64,000 nucleotides of DNA from Cellulomonas sp. S1-8 (GTDB lineage: Bacteria > Actinomycetota > Actinomycetes > Actinomycetales > Cellulomonadaceae): contig NZ_CP110806.1 of assembly GCF_026184235.1 (NCBI RefSeq), positions 3,658,001 through 3,722,000 of the forward strand, written 5' to 3'. Of this stretch, positions 38,117-46,573 are shown piece by piece. The position numbers and the translations under genes were made by a program. The notes under the pieces are model-generated. The model ran no database searches and had not been told where the DNA came from. It saw only the letters and a program-made list of their open reading frames with translations. Position 1 is the first letter of the stretch. Each line of letters starts with the position of its first letter.

Positions 38117-38770
38117 TCAGCGGGGGGCGTGCTGGAGCAACCACGTGTGCATGGCGATCGCCGCGGCCGCGCCCGCGTTGAGCGAGCGCGTGCTGCCGTG
38201 CTGGGTGATGTGCAGGACGACGTCGCACGCGTCCTGCGCCTGCGGGGTCAGGCCCGTCGACTCCTGGCCGAGCAGCAGCACGCACGCGCGTGGCAGCGCG
38301 TACCCCTCGATCGCGACGGAGCCGGGCAGGTTGTCGATGCCGACGACCGGCAGGCGGGTGCCGTCGGGACCCGCGCCGGCGGCCCACGTCGCGAGCGCCG
38401 CAGCGTCGGGGTGGTGGTGCACGTGCAGGTAGCGGTCGGTCACCATCGCCCCGCGTCGGTTCCAGCGGCGGCGCCCCACGACGTGCACGCCGACGGCGTT
38501 GAACGCGTTGGCGGTCCGGACGACCGACCCGATGTTGAGGTCGTGCGCCCAGTTCTCGATCGCGACGTGGAACGGGTGCCGCCGGGTGTCGAGGTCCGCG
38601 ACGACCGCCTCGACCGTCCAGTACCGGTAGGCGTCGACGACGTTGCGCCGGTCGCCGTGCGCGAGCAGCTCCCGGTCGTACCGCGGGTCGTCGGGCCAGG
38701 CGTCGGGGCCGCCGGGCCACGGCCCGACGCCGACCTCGTGCACGTCGTGCGCGCCGATCTCGTCCGTCAC
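38117..38770 (-). CDS. SpoU/TrmH-family RNA 2'-O-methyltransferase
   Basis: SPOUT methylase of 217 aa. The three conserved blocks are ENWAHDLNIGSVVRTANAF (motif 1, catalytic Arg and Asn), LLLGQESTGL (motif 2) and ITQHGSTRSLNAGAAAAIAMH (motif 3), which form the trefoil knot binding S-adenosylmethionine. It methylates a ribose in tRNA or rRNA; the target is not predictable. The GTG at 38770 has a GAGGA site upstream and diverges from dedA. Confidence 0.9.
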   Translation of the reverse strand: MTDEIGAHDVHEVGVGPWPGGPDAWPDDPRYDRELLAHGDRRNVVDAYRYWTVEAVVADLDTRRHPFHVAIENWAHDLNIGSVVRTANAFNAVGVHVVGRRRWNRRGAMVTDRYLHVHHHPDAAALATWAAGAGPDGTRLPVVGIDNLPGSVAIEGYALPRACVLLLGQESTGLTPQAQDACDVVLHITQHGSTRSLNAGAAAAIAMHTWLLQHAPR

Positions 38771-38809
38771 GGCTCGATCCTCCCGCGTCCGGCGCCGTAC
38801 GCTGGGCAC

Positions 38810-39673
38810 ATGCTGACGACGACGGTGCTCGCCGCCGCCCTGACGACCGACGCGGCCCTGCCGCTCCTCGCGGGCGGCCCGCTCCCGGCGCTGGGGCCGG
38901 AGTTCCTCGAGCCCGAGAACCTCATCAACTCGTTCGGGACGGCCGCGCTGATCGGCATCGTCGCCATCGTCTTCATCGAGACCGGGCTGCTGTTCCCGTT
39001 CCTGCCCGGCGACTCGCTGCTGTTCACCGCCGGGGCGCTCGTCGCGCAGGACTCGCTGCAGCTCAACATCTGGGTGCTGTGCCTCCTGCTGTTCGCCGCG
39101 GCGTTCCTCGGGGACCAGGTGGCGTACGGGATCGGTCGCAAGCTCGGGCCCAAGGTCTTCAGCCGCCCCGACTCGCGCTTCTTCAAGCAGAAGTACATCG
39201 ACCAGACGTACGCGTACTTCGACAGGTACGGCGGCCGGACCATCATCGTGGCGCGTTTCGTGCCGTTCGTGCGGACGTACGCACCGGTCGCGGCGGGCGT
39301 CGGCAAGATGAGCTACCGGCACTTCGTGTCGTACAACGTCGTCGGCGCGCTGCTGTGGGGCGCCGGGGTGACGCTCCTGGGCTACTGGCTGGGCAACTTC
39401 TCCTTTATCAAGGACAACATCGAGGCCCTGCTCATCCTCATCGTCGGTGTCTCGGTGCTGCCCGTGGCGTTCGAGCTCCTGCGTGCGCGCCGCAAGGAGA
39501 AGACCGGCGAGACCGTCGAGGGCCGCGACCCCGCGTTCGACGAGCCCGTGGAGCGCGCGGCGGTCGAGCGCGAGGTCTTCGGCCGGGCGACCACCGCGCC
39601 CGTGACGGGCCAGGCGGGCACCGAGGCCGTCGAGGGTGCGCCCGACGACATCGGGGAGCGAGCCGAGCGATGA
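38810..39673 (+). CDS. DedA-family membrane protein
   Basis: SNARE-associated/VTT-domain membrane protein of 287 aa, a family implicated in undecaprenyl-phosphate or lipid flipping. The motifs ETGLLFPFLPGDSLLF, GDQVAYGIGRKLG and FVPFVRTYAPVAAGVGKMSY are intact, with membrane segments at about 40-65, 80-105, 165-190 and 200-230. The acidic C-terminal tail (about 230-287) is soluble. TACGCT lies six bases before the ATG at 38810, with no Shine-Dalgarno, so the mRNA is probably leaderless. Its stop overlaps the HAD gene by four bases. Confidence 0.92.
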   Translation: MLTTTVLAAALTTDAALPLLAGGPLPALGPEFLEPENLINSFGTAALIGIVAIVFIETGLLFPFLPGDSLLFTAGALVAQDSLQLNIWVLCLLLFAAAFLGDQVAYGIGRKLGPKVFSRPDSRFFKQKYIDQTYAYFDRYGGRTIIVARFVPFVRTYAPVAAGVGKMSYRHFVSYNVVGALLWGAGVTLLGYWLGNFSFIKDNIEALLILIVGVSVLPVAFELLRARRKEKTGETVEGRDPAFDEPVERAAVEREVFGRATTAPVTGQAGTEAVEGAPDDIGERAER

Positions 39674-40443
39674 CCCGTGAGATCCGGTCGTGGCTGTCCG
39701 ACATGGACGGCGTCCTCGTCCACGAAGGCACGGCGCTGCCGGGGGCGGCGGACTTCATCGACGCGCTCCAGGCCGCCGAGCGACCGTTCCTCATCCTGAC
39801 GAACAACTCGATCTTCACGCCGCGCGACCTGCGCGCACGTCTGGTCGCCACGGGCATCGACGTGCCCGAGGCGGCGATCTGGACCTCGGCCCTGGCCACC
39901 GCGCAGTTCCTCACCGACCAGATGCCCGGCGGGTCCGCGTACGTCATCGGCGAGGCCGGCCTGACGACGGCGCTCTACGAGGCCGGCTACACGCTGACGG
40001 CCGCGCAGCCGGACTTCGTGGTGCTGGGCGAGACGCGGACGTACTCGTTCGAGGCCATCACGCAGGCCGTCCGCCTCATCCAGGGCGGTTCGCGGTTCAT
40101 CGCGACGAACCCCGACGTCACCGGCCCCAGCAAGGACGGTGACCTGCCGGCGACCGGGGCCGTGGCCGCGATGATCTCCGCCGCGACGGGCCGCAAGCCG
40201 TACTTCGTCGGCAAGCCGAACCCCATGATGATCCGCTCCGCCCTCAACCGGATCGACGCGCACTCCGAGACGACCGTCATGGTCGGCGACCGCATGGACA
40301 CCGACATCGTCGCGGGCATCGAGGCCGGTCTGCGGACCTACCTCGTGCTCACGGGGTCGACGCGGGCCCACGACGTCGAGCGGTTCCCGTTCCGTCCGAC
40401 CCAGGTGCTCGACTCCGTGCAGGACCTGATCGCGCTCGTCTGA
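39670..40443 (+). CDS. HAD-IIA phosphatase (NagD-like)
   Basis: Haloacid-dehalogenase phosphatase of 257 aa, class IIA. The nucleophile pair is in WLSDMDGVLVH, motif II is ILTNNS, the Lys is in YFVGKPNPMM, and motif IV is VMVGDRMDTDIVAG. NagD relatives hydrolyse nucleotide or sugar phosphates. The ATG overlaps the dedA stop (ATGA), so the two are co-translated. Confidence 0.92.
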   Translation: MTREIRSWLSDMDGVLVHEGTALPGAADFIDALQAAERPFLILTNNSIFTPRDLRARLVATGIDVPEAAIWTSALATAQFLTDQMPGGSAYVIGEAGLTTALYEAGYTLTAAQPDFVVLGETRTYSFEAITQAVRLIQGGSRFIATNPDVTGPSKDGDLPATGAVAAMISAATGRKPYFVGKPNPMMIRSALNRIDAHSETTVMVGDRMDTDIVAGIEAGLRTYLVLTGSTRAHDVERFPFRPTQVLDSVQDLIALV

Positions 40444-40456
40444 CGCGTCGGGGTGC

Positions 40457-41302
40457 TCACGGTGCCGCTCCCCACCGCCGCTGCACCACGGCCGCCGTGG
40501 CGACCAGCAGCGCCAGCATGACGAGGCCCTCGGGTCGCGCCGCGAGCACCAGCGGGGTGTCGATGGTCACGACCGCGGGGTCGAGCAGCGGGTAGGCGAT
40601 CGCGTTGGCGACGCCGTGGCCGAGGACGGCGGGCCACACGCTGCCCGTCCGGTCCCGCGCGACGCCCCAGATCACGGCCATCGCGAGGCACGCGAGCACG
40701 AACAGCGGGAGCTGCACGGCCAGGTGCAGCTCGGTGTACTGCGAGCCCATCGCGACGATGTACGGCACGTGCCACACCGCCCACAGCGCGCCGACCGCCA
40801 GGTGCCGGCGCAGCGGCGGGACGCCCAGCGCGGCGAGCCGCGGCTCGAGGTACCCACGCCAGCCCCACTCCTCGAACGCCGCGAACAGCAGCCGGGGCAC
40901 CAGGCCGGCGACCGTCAGGGTGACGAGCAGCGACAGCCCCCCGGACCCGGGGGACATCCCCCCGCTGAGGAGGCCGACGGCGACGACGACCGCCGTCAGG
41001 ACGGGGAACATCAGCGCGGTGACCAGGTACCAGCGGCGGCGGTGTCCGAGCCGCAGGCCCGCGTCGGCCCAGCCCTCGCGCCCGAGCGTGCGCAGCGCGA
41101 CCGCCATGAGCACGGGGCCCAGGACGAACAGGAGCGCGCCGGGGCTCGTGGCCTTGTCGGCGGCGCCGGCCAGGAGGAGGGACCCGAGCACGGACAGCGT
41201 CAGGACGCCGACGGCGTAGACGGCGACGCCGCGCCAGGAGGCGGGGCGCGGTGGTCGGCGCCCGGGACGGTGAGGGGCGGTGGTGGGCGACGCGACGGAC
41301 AT
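40457..41302 (-). CDS. CPBP/CAAX intramembrane protease
   Basis: Membrane protein of 281 aa with about seven hydrophobic segments. The Abi/CPBP motif 1 is AAFEEWGWRGYLEP (two catalytic Glu and Arg), motif 2 is WHVPYIV, and motif 3 is LGHGVANAIAYP. Such proteins act in bacteriocin immunity, prenyl-protein processing or regulated proteolysis. It follows the PadR gene with 38 bases between, so they form an operon, and it may be induced when PadR is relieved. Confidence 0.87.
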   Translation of the reverse strand: MSVASPTTAPHRPGRRPPRPASWRGVAVYAVGVLTLSVLGSLLLAGAADKATSPGALLFVLGPVLMAVALRTLGREGWADAGLRLGHRRRWYLVTALMFPVLTAVVVAVGLLSGGMSPGSGGLSLLVTLTVAGLVPRLLFAAFEEWGWRGYLEPRLAALGVPPLRRHLAVGALWAVWHVPYIVAMGSQYTELHLAVQLPLFVLACLAMAVIWGVARDRTGSVWPAVLGHGVANAIAYPLLDPAVVTIDTPLVLAARPEGLVMLALLVATAAVVQRRWGAAP

Positions 41303-41340
41303 GAGGGCTCCTCGGGGAGGGTGCGGGGGCGCGTGCGGGG

Positions 41341-41895
41341 TCAGGCGGGCGGGTCGTCGAGGGCGGCGAGCAGGTCGAGGGCCCAGGCGAGCTCGCCGCG
41401 GGCGTGCACGAGGCCGTTCTCGAGGGTCGCCACGCGCAGGCGGACGTCGAGGCCGACGGGCGACCCGTGGGCGGCCACGGCCTCGAGGGTGGCGTGCCGC
41501 GTGTGCTCGAGGACGGCGACGAGCTCGCGTGCCTCGTCGCCACGCTCCGCGATGACGGCGCGCGCCCGGTCGGGCCCGAGCCGCGCGACGAAGAAGAGGC
41601 GGACCAGGAACGACTCGCGACCGGGCACGTACTCGACGGGGCCTGCGAGCCAGGTGTCGAGCTCGGACGCGCCCGCGTCGGTGATCGTGTGCTCGCGCCG
41701 GTCGGGGCGACCGGCCTGGGGCACGGTGCGGACCTCGACCAGGCCGTCGGCGGCCAGCTGCGCGAGCGTGCGGTAGATCTGCGCCTGGTCCGCCGGCCAG
41801 AAGTGCGCGACCGACTCCTGCATGTGCTTGCGCAGGTCGTAGCCGGTCATGGGCTGGACGGAGAGGAAGCCCAGGACTGCGTGCTTCAGCGACAT
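41341..41895 (-). CDS. PadR-family transcriptional regulator
   Basis: Regulator of 184 aa. The winged helix is at residues 1-85 (AVLGFLSVQPMTGYDLRKHMQ, IYRTLAQLAADGLVEV, DRREHTITDAG), followed by the long helical dimerisation domain of the PadR-s2 type. TATGAT lies six bases before the ATG at 41895, a near-consensus -10 with leaderless spacing. The AT-rich stretch 41900-41940, containing GGAGACACATCC and TATATGACTAG, is unlike its surroundings and is the likely operator region shared with the plus-strand ATPase. Confidence 0.88.
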   Translation of the reverse strand: MSLKHAVLGFLSVQPMTGYDLRKHMQESVAHFWPADQAQIYRTLAQLAADGLVEVRTVPQAGRPDRREHTITDAGASELDTWLAGPVEYVPGRESFLVRLFFVARLGPDRARAVIAERGDEARELVAVLEHTRHATLEAVAAHGSPVGLDVRLRVATLENGLVHARGELAWALDLLAALDDPPA

Positions 41896-42047
41896 GTCCC
41901 GATCATAGGAGACACATCCTCTATATGACTAGTCCCCTATGCGCTCACCCCGGACCAAGGGCCGCAGACCCGCGTCGCCGCCGCCCACGCCAGCACCGAG
42001 GGCCGTTCGTCCCGGCGCCGATGCCCCGGACGGGTCCAGGCTGGGGC

Positions 42048-43067
42048 ATGCGCAACATCGAGCTCGCCCCGGTGCTGCGCGCGGCCAACCCCTGGTGGTC
42101 GCGCCGCAGCCGCGCGTCCTGGGTGGTGGGCGACCCCGAGCTCGCGACCCGCGCCCGGCACGAGTGGGTGCCCGCGACGGCAGGTGCTCGCGCCATGCTC
42201 GGGAACCTCCTCGCGCACCCGCGCCCCGGCACCGTCACGCTCGTCGTCGGCCCGCGCGGCGTCGGCAAGACCACGGCCGTCAAGGACGTCGTCGCGCACC
42301 TCGTCGCCGAGCCCGCGACCGACCCGCGACGCGTCGTGCTCGTCCCCGTGCAGCGGACCGAGGTGGACGGCCTCACGGCCGTCCTCGCGCCCGCCGACCT
42401 CGCGACGGTCGTCCGCGCCCCCACCCGCACGGGCGCACCCGCGTGCGACGGGGCGCGCGTCCTCGTCCTCGACGAGGTCGGGGCCGTCGCCGGATGGCCG
42501 CAGGTCGTCACCGACGCGCACCGCCGCGGGGACCAGGTGCTCGTCACGACGTCCGTGCTCGAGCCCGCCGACGTCGCCGCGCTCGCCGCCGCCGGCGTGC
42601 CCGCGGTCGTGCACCACCTGCGCCCCGCCAGCCTGTCCGAGATCCTCGTCGCCTCGCCCGCCGGCGCCGCCCAGGACGTGCGCACGGCCTACCTGCGCCA
42701 CGGCGGACTGCCCCGCGCGCTCGCCGAGCACCGCGACCTCGGGGACGTCGGCGACGAGCTCGTCGCGCGCGTCGCCGCGGGCCTGCACCTCGACGTGTGC
42801 CGCGGCGAGGACGGCTGCCCCGTCGACCGGCTGCTGGCCGCCGTGTGCGCGACGACCGGCCGCTTCGTGGAGCCGCGCGAGATCGCCCGGACCCTCGACC
42901 TGCCGACGTCCCGGGTCGCGGTGCTGCTCGACCGCCTCGAGCACGCGCACGTGCTCGACCCGCGGCGCGGCCTGGTCGACCCGCTGCTGCACCGCCTGCC
43001 GTCGCTCGTCGCCCCGGGGCTGCACCCGTGCCCGTCGGCGCAGCACATCGCGACGTTCTCGCGCTGA
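42048..43067 (+). CDS. Archaeal-type AAA ATPase with winged-helix tail
   Basis: P-loop ATPase of 339 aa. The Walker A is VVGPRGVGKTTAVKD (about residue 65), Walker B is RVLVLDEVGAV, and the C-terminal 90 residues form a winged helix (CATTGRFVEPREIARTLDLPTSRVAVLLDRLEHAHVLDP). This is the AAA_14/DUF4143-like or STAND-related layout seen in many plasmid- and island-borne ATPases; a client is not evident. The ATG at 42048 begins a conserved-looking MRNIELAPVLRAANPWW; upstream codons look non-coding. Confidence 0.82.
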   Translation: MRNIELAPVLRAANPWWSRRSRASWVVGDPELATRARHEWVPATAGARAMLGNLLAHPRPGTVTLVVGPRGVGKTTAVKDVVAHLVAEPATDPRRVVLVPVQRTEVDGLTAVLAPADLATVVRAPTRTGAPACDGARVLVLDEVGAVAGWPQVVTDAHRRGDQVLVTTSVLEPADVAALAAAGVPAVVHHLRPASLSEILVASPAGAAQDVRTAYLRHGGLPRALAEHRDLGDVGDELVARVAAGLHLDVCRGEDGCPVDRLLAAVCATTGRFVEPREIARTLDLPTSRVAVLLDRLEHAHVLDPRRGLVDPLLHRLPSLVAPGLHPCPSAQHIATFSR

Positions 43068-43100
43068 GCGCGACGCGCGCGCCCGACGCGCGCGGGGACG

Positions 43101-43670
43101 TCAGAAGCTGACGGACGGCGCCTGGCGGACCTGCGGGTCGTTGACCTCGAAGTACTCGGCGCGCGTGAAGCCGAACATGTTGGCGATGACGTTCGCCGGG
43201 AACGTCTCGACCTTGGTGTTCAGCTCGCGGACGTTGGCGTTGTAGAACCGGCGGCCGGCGGCGATGCGGTCCTCGGTGTTGGCCAGCTCGGCCTGCAGCT
43301 GCTGGAAGTTCTCGCTCGCGCGCAGCACCGGGTAGTTCTCGGCGACGGCGAACAGCCGGCCGAGGGCAGAGCTCAGCGCGTCCTCCTGCGCGGCCTGCTG
43401 GGCGGGGGTCGCACCGGCGCCCGATGCGGCGGCGCGGGCGCGCGTGACCTCGTCGAAGACCCCGCGCTCGTGCGACGCGTACCCCTTGACGGTCTCGACC
43501 AGGTTGGGGATCAGGTCGTGCCGGCGGTGCAGCTCGACGTCGATCTGGCGCCACGACTCCTGCACGAGGTTCCGCAGGCGGACGAACCCGTTGTACTGCG
43601 CGACCGCCCACAGCAGGACGATGAGGATGATCGCGACGACGACGATCACGACGACGGTGGTGGTGCTCAC
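43101..43670 (-). CDS. LemA family protein
   Basis: LemA protein of 189 aa: one N-terminal membrane helix (residues 5-25) then a long helical bundle with the family pattern YNGFVRLRNLVQESWRQIDVELHRRHDLIPNLVE, AENYPVLRASENF and FPANVIANMFGF. The family is linked to membrane-stress or secretion systems, often with DUF3137 or TPM proteins. The next gene upstream encodes such a membrane partner candidate. The start is GTG at 43670, following GGAGGAG. Confidence 0.93.
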   Translation of the reverse strand: MSTTTVVVIVVVAIILIVLLWAVAQYNGFVRLRNLVQESWRQIDVELHRRHDLIPNLVETVKGYASHERGVFDEVTRARAAASGAGATPAQQAAQEDALSSALGRLFAVAENYPVLRASENFQQLQAELANTEDRIAAGRRFYNANVRELNTKVETFPANVIANMFGFTRAEYFEVNDPQVRQAPSVSF

Positions 43671-43724
43671 GTGCTCCTCCAGGGTTCGAGGCGCCCAGCC
43701 TATCGACCCCCGGTCACCGCTCCG

Positions 43725-44555
43725 TCAGACCTGCGGCGGAGGTGGTGCCCAAGGCGCCCACCGGGACGCGCGCGCGCCGGGCGGCCCGTCGACCACCGGG
43801 TCGTAGCCGTGGTCCTGCCAGACGTGCCGAGGGACCCCGCGCACGACCCCGGACAGCACCCCGAGGCGCGGCGCGATGCGCGCCGTGTCGGTCGACCCCG
43901 GCTCCCACGACTGCAGCCACGTCCCCTCGACGCGCCAGGCCAGCCCGACGGCGTCCGGGCGCAGCAGCCGCTCGAGGGTGCGCGGGTGCAGGATCGCGTG
44001 GGCCGTGCGCGGGTCGGCCGCGTCCACGCGGTACGCCGCGTTGAACGCCTCGGACTCCAGCTGGAGGTCCCGCGCGCCCAGGGTCTTCGCGAGCCGCGCA
44101 CCGACGCCCTCGGCCGTGAGCTCGAGCGTCGGCAGGTACGCGGGCAACGGGACGCCGACGACGTGCGCCCGGTGGTCGCGCTCCTCCTTGCCGCTGCCGG
44201 TGGTCCACCCGTACGTGAAGGAGACGGCCGGCAGGTCCTCGTACGCCCCGGTGAGGACCTCCGTCACGGAGCGGCTGTGCCCCTGGCCGAACGGGCGGCC
44301 CGACTGCAGCGTCGCGAGCCCGATCCCGGGGTCGCGCGGCGCGTACGTCCACCCCGCGGCCGACGCCCACGCGGCGAGCTGCTGCTGCCGCTGCTGGTGC
44401 AGCCACCGGCCGCCGACCCCGACGGCGACCAGCACGACGAGCCCCAGCACGACCGCGACGCCGAACGAGCCGCCCCCCGGGACGTGCGCGCCCGCGACCC
44501 CCGTCCCGACGAGCCCGAGCACCACGACCGCCCCGACCTGCACCCCCCGGCGCAC
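43725..44555 (-). CDS. Two-helix membrane protein with a soluble domain, possible LemA partner
   Basis: Protein of 276 aa. Two hydrophobic segments lie at about residues 7-25 and 33-52, then a soluble domain with WASAAGWTYAPRDPG, SFTYGWTTGSGKEER and VVGVPLPAYLPTLELTAEGV, in which the Trp-rich N-terminal part recalls DUF3137-like proteins that accompany LemA. The last 20 residues are Pro/Trp-rich (APWAPPPPQV). The GTG at 44555 has GGGAG nine bases upstream. It lies 13 bases beyond the pyrE stop, so it may be read through from pyrE. The assignment to a family is tentative. Confidence 0.68.
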   Translation of the reverse strand: MRRGVQVGAVVVLGLVGTGVAGAHVPGGGSFGVAVVLGLVVLVAVGVGGRWLHQQRQQQLAAWASAAGWTYAPRDPGIGLATLQSGRPFGQGHSRSVTEVLTGAYEDLPAVSFTYGWTTGSGKEERDHRAHVVGVPLPAYLPTLELTAEGVGARLAKTLGARDLQLESEAFNAAYRVDAADPRTAHAILHPRTLERLLRPDAVGLAWRVEGTWLQSWEPGSTDTARIAPRLGVLSGVVRGVPRHVWQDHGYDPVVDGPPGARASRWAPWAPPPPQV

Positions 44556-44568
44556 GGCCGCGCGCTCC

Positions 44569-45144
44569 CTAGACCAGGCCGAGGTCGGCCGCGCCGAACA
44601 GGTGGTGGTACGGGACGCCCAGGGCCTCGATCGCCTCGCGTGCACCGGTGTCGCGGTCGACGATCGTCGCGACCCCGACGACCACGCCGCCGGCCTCGCG
44701 GACGGCCTGCACGGCGGTGATCGGCGACCCGCCCGTCGTCGAGGTGTCCTCCACGACGACGACGCGCCGGCCGGCCACGTCGGGACCCTCGATGCGGCGC
44801 TGCATGCCGTGCGCCTTGGTCTCCTTGCGTACGACGAACGCGTCGAGGTCCTGGCCGCGCGACGCCGCCGCGTGCAGCAGCGCCGTCGCGACCGGGTCGG
44901 CACCGAGCGTCAGGCCGCCGACGGCGTCGATCTCCGCCGTGCCCAGCCCGGCCTCCTCGAGCATGTCGAGCATGAGGTGCCCGATGAGCGGGGCGGCGCG
45001 GTGGTGCAGCGTCGCCCGCCGCAGGTCGACGTAGTAGTCGGCCTGCTTGCCGGACGACAGCGTGACCCGGCCGTGCACGACGGCGAGGTCACGGACGAGG
45101 GCGACGAGCTGGTCGCGGGGCGTTGCGGCGGGGGCGTCGGTCAC
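44569..45144 (-). CDS. pyrE: Orotate phosphoribosyltransferase
   Basis: Type I PRTase (191 aa) joining orotate to PRPP in UMP synthesis. The PRPP motif is VVVVEDTSTTGGS; GRVTLSSGKQADYYVDLR and VGGLTLGADPVATALL bind substrate, and FVVRKETKAHGMQRRIEG is the flexible loop. The GTG at 45144 has TACCCT seven bases upstream and no ribosome site, fitting leaderless translation. Confidence 0.95.
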   Translation of the reverse strand: MTDAPAATPRDQLVALVRDLAVVHGRVTLSSGKQADYYVDLRRATLHHRAAPLIGHLMLDMLEEAGLGTAEIDAVGGLTLGADPVATALLHAAASRGQDLDAFVVRKETKAHGMQRRIEGPDVAGRRVVVVEDTSTTGGSPITAVQAVREAGGVVVGVATIVDRDTGAREAIEALGVPYHHLFGAADLGLV

Positions 45145-45211
45145 GGCCCCGAGGGTACCGGCCGGCGGACGTGCCGCACGGACGCGCCGGACGCGGCGGG
45201 CGGGTGACGCG

Positions 45212-45823
45212 TCAGCCCGTGACGCGCAGCTCGACGCGCCGGTTCAGCGCCCGGCCCGCGGGGTCGTCGCGGCCGTCGGCGCTCTCCCCGGCGACGGGCA
45301 GCGTGCTGCCGCGACCGGTGACCGTCAGGACGAGGTCGGGGCGCGCGGCCGCGAGCACGTCGGCCACCGCCTGCGCACGCGCCTGCGACAGGGGAACGTT
45401 CACGTCGTCTCCGCCCAGGCCGTCGGTGTGGCCGTCGACGGCCACCGCCGCGCCCTGCGGCAGGGCCGCGGCGAGCTCGCCGACGGCGGCCTGCGCGGCC
45501 GGCCGCAGCGCCGCGCTGTCGAACTCGAACAGCAGGTCGGAGGTGAGCGTCGTGACGCCGTCGGCCTGGCGCTGCAGCTCGCTCACCGACCCCGCCGGGT
45601 CGGGCACCAGGGGTCCGCCGAGGAGCGGCAGCGGGCCGCCGAGCAGGTCGAGCGTGGCGCCCCGGACCATGTCGGCGGTGACCGGCGTGCCGGCGAGCTC
45701 GGCCCACGGGGGCCCGTCGGCCGCGCCGGCGGGTGCCGCCTGCCCCACGAGCCCGGCGCACGTCAGGCCGGCGAGCAGCAGGCCGGCGGAGCGGCGACGC
45801 ACGCGGCGGTCCGGGCGGATCAC
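45212..45823 (-). CDS. Secreted OmpA-family protein
   Basis: Protein of 203 aa with an N-terminal signal (RRRSAGLLLAGLTCAGLVG) and an OmpA/MotB-like C-terminal domain (about 95-203): LLFEFDSAALRPAA, VDGHTDGLGGDDVNVPLSQARAQAVADVL and ALNRRVELRVTG. Such domains bind peptidoglycan non-covalently. A Gram-positive without a porin layer would use it as a wall anchor. Its GTG overlaps the upstream lipoprotein stop by four bases, so the two are likely partners. Confidence 0.86.
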   Translation of the reverse strand: MIRPDRRVRRRSAGLLLAGLTCAGLVGQAAPAGAADGPPWAELAGTPVTADMVRGATLDLLGGPLPLLGGPLVPDPAGSVSELQRQADGVTTLTSDLLFEFDSAALRPAAQAAVGELAAALPQGAAVAVDGHTDGLGGDDVNVPLSQARAQAVADVLAAARPDLVLTVTGRGSTLPVAGESADGRDDPAGRALNRRVELRVTG

Positions 45824-46461
45824 GACGCGGCCACCGCCGTGACCCCGGAGAAGACCGGCAGCCCCTCGGCGATCAGCACGTCGAGCGACCCGCCCTCCGG
45901 GTCGGGCGCGGGCAGCGCGGCCCAGCCCTCCAGGGTGGAGCCGTTGGCGATCTGGGTCGACGTCGTGCTCACGGGCGAGGCGAGCATGCTGCCCCGGCAC
46001 AGCGAGCGCTCCGCGCCGCCCGCGTTCCACGCGCCCTGCGTGCACAGCGGCATGTACGCCCGCAGGTTCGTGGTGTCCGTGACGACCGGCGTCGGCTCGA
46101 CGCCCAGGGAGAACAGGCTCATCGACCCCTCGGACCCCGGGTCCGCGGCGTCCCACCGCAGCGCCCACCGGAGGGTCATGACCTCGGCGTCGACGCGCAC
46201 GTCGCGCAGCGTCAGCGTCAGGGTGCCGCCCGCGTTCTCGCTGCCCACCGGGGTGTCGATGGTCTGCTCCGCGATCACCTGCGCCGCGACGTCGTCGACG
46301 GGCGGCGGTGCGGGCTCCCCCGCGGTCTGCGACGCGCTCCCCGACGGCGGGTCCACCGGGCCGTCGGCGTCACCGGTGCAGCCGCCGAGCAGGACGAGCA
46401 CTCCCCCGACGGCCAGCCCCGTCAGCGCGCGGCGGGCGGGGGGACGGGTGGTCGGACGCAT
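45820..46461 (-). CDS. Lipoprotein coupled to the OmpA-like protein
   Basis: Lipoprotein of 213 aa. The signal ends in VLLGGC, so the lipidated Cys is at about residue 31. A Ser/Pro linker precedes a beta-rich domain with GTLTLTLRDVRVDAEVMTLRWAL and two Cys (MPLCTQGAWN, SLCRGSM). No family was recognised. The ATG at 46461 is chosen for signal-peptide length; an earlier ATG at 46491 is possible. It is translationally coupled to the OmpA-like gene, suggesting an envelope complex. Confidence 0.78.
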   Translation of the reverse strand: MRPTTRPPARRALTGLAVGGVLVLLGGCTGDADGPVDPPSGSASQTAGEPAPPPVDDVAAQVIAEQTIDTPVGSENAGGTLTLTLRDVRVDAEVMTLRWALRWDAADPGSEGSMSLFSLGVEPTPVVTDTTNLRAYMPLCTQGAWNAGGAERSLCRGSMLASPVSTTSTQIANGSTLEGWAALPAPDPEGGSLDVLIAEGLPVFSGVTAVAAS

Positions 46462-46573
46462 GCGGGGTCCTCCGATGGTCGCGGGCAGCACCGGCAGGCT
46501 AACGCGGGAACCGGACGACCTCCCCGAAAGGTGACGGACCGGGCGCGAGGGAGGCGTGCACGCCTACCGGCCG

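Noticed and set aside
41925..42047. N-terminal extension of the AAA ATPase from the ATG at 41925
   Set aside because: The 41 added residues are Pro/Arg-rich with no similarity to such ATPases, and the region holds the AT-rich presumed operator and promoter.
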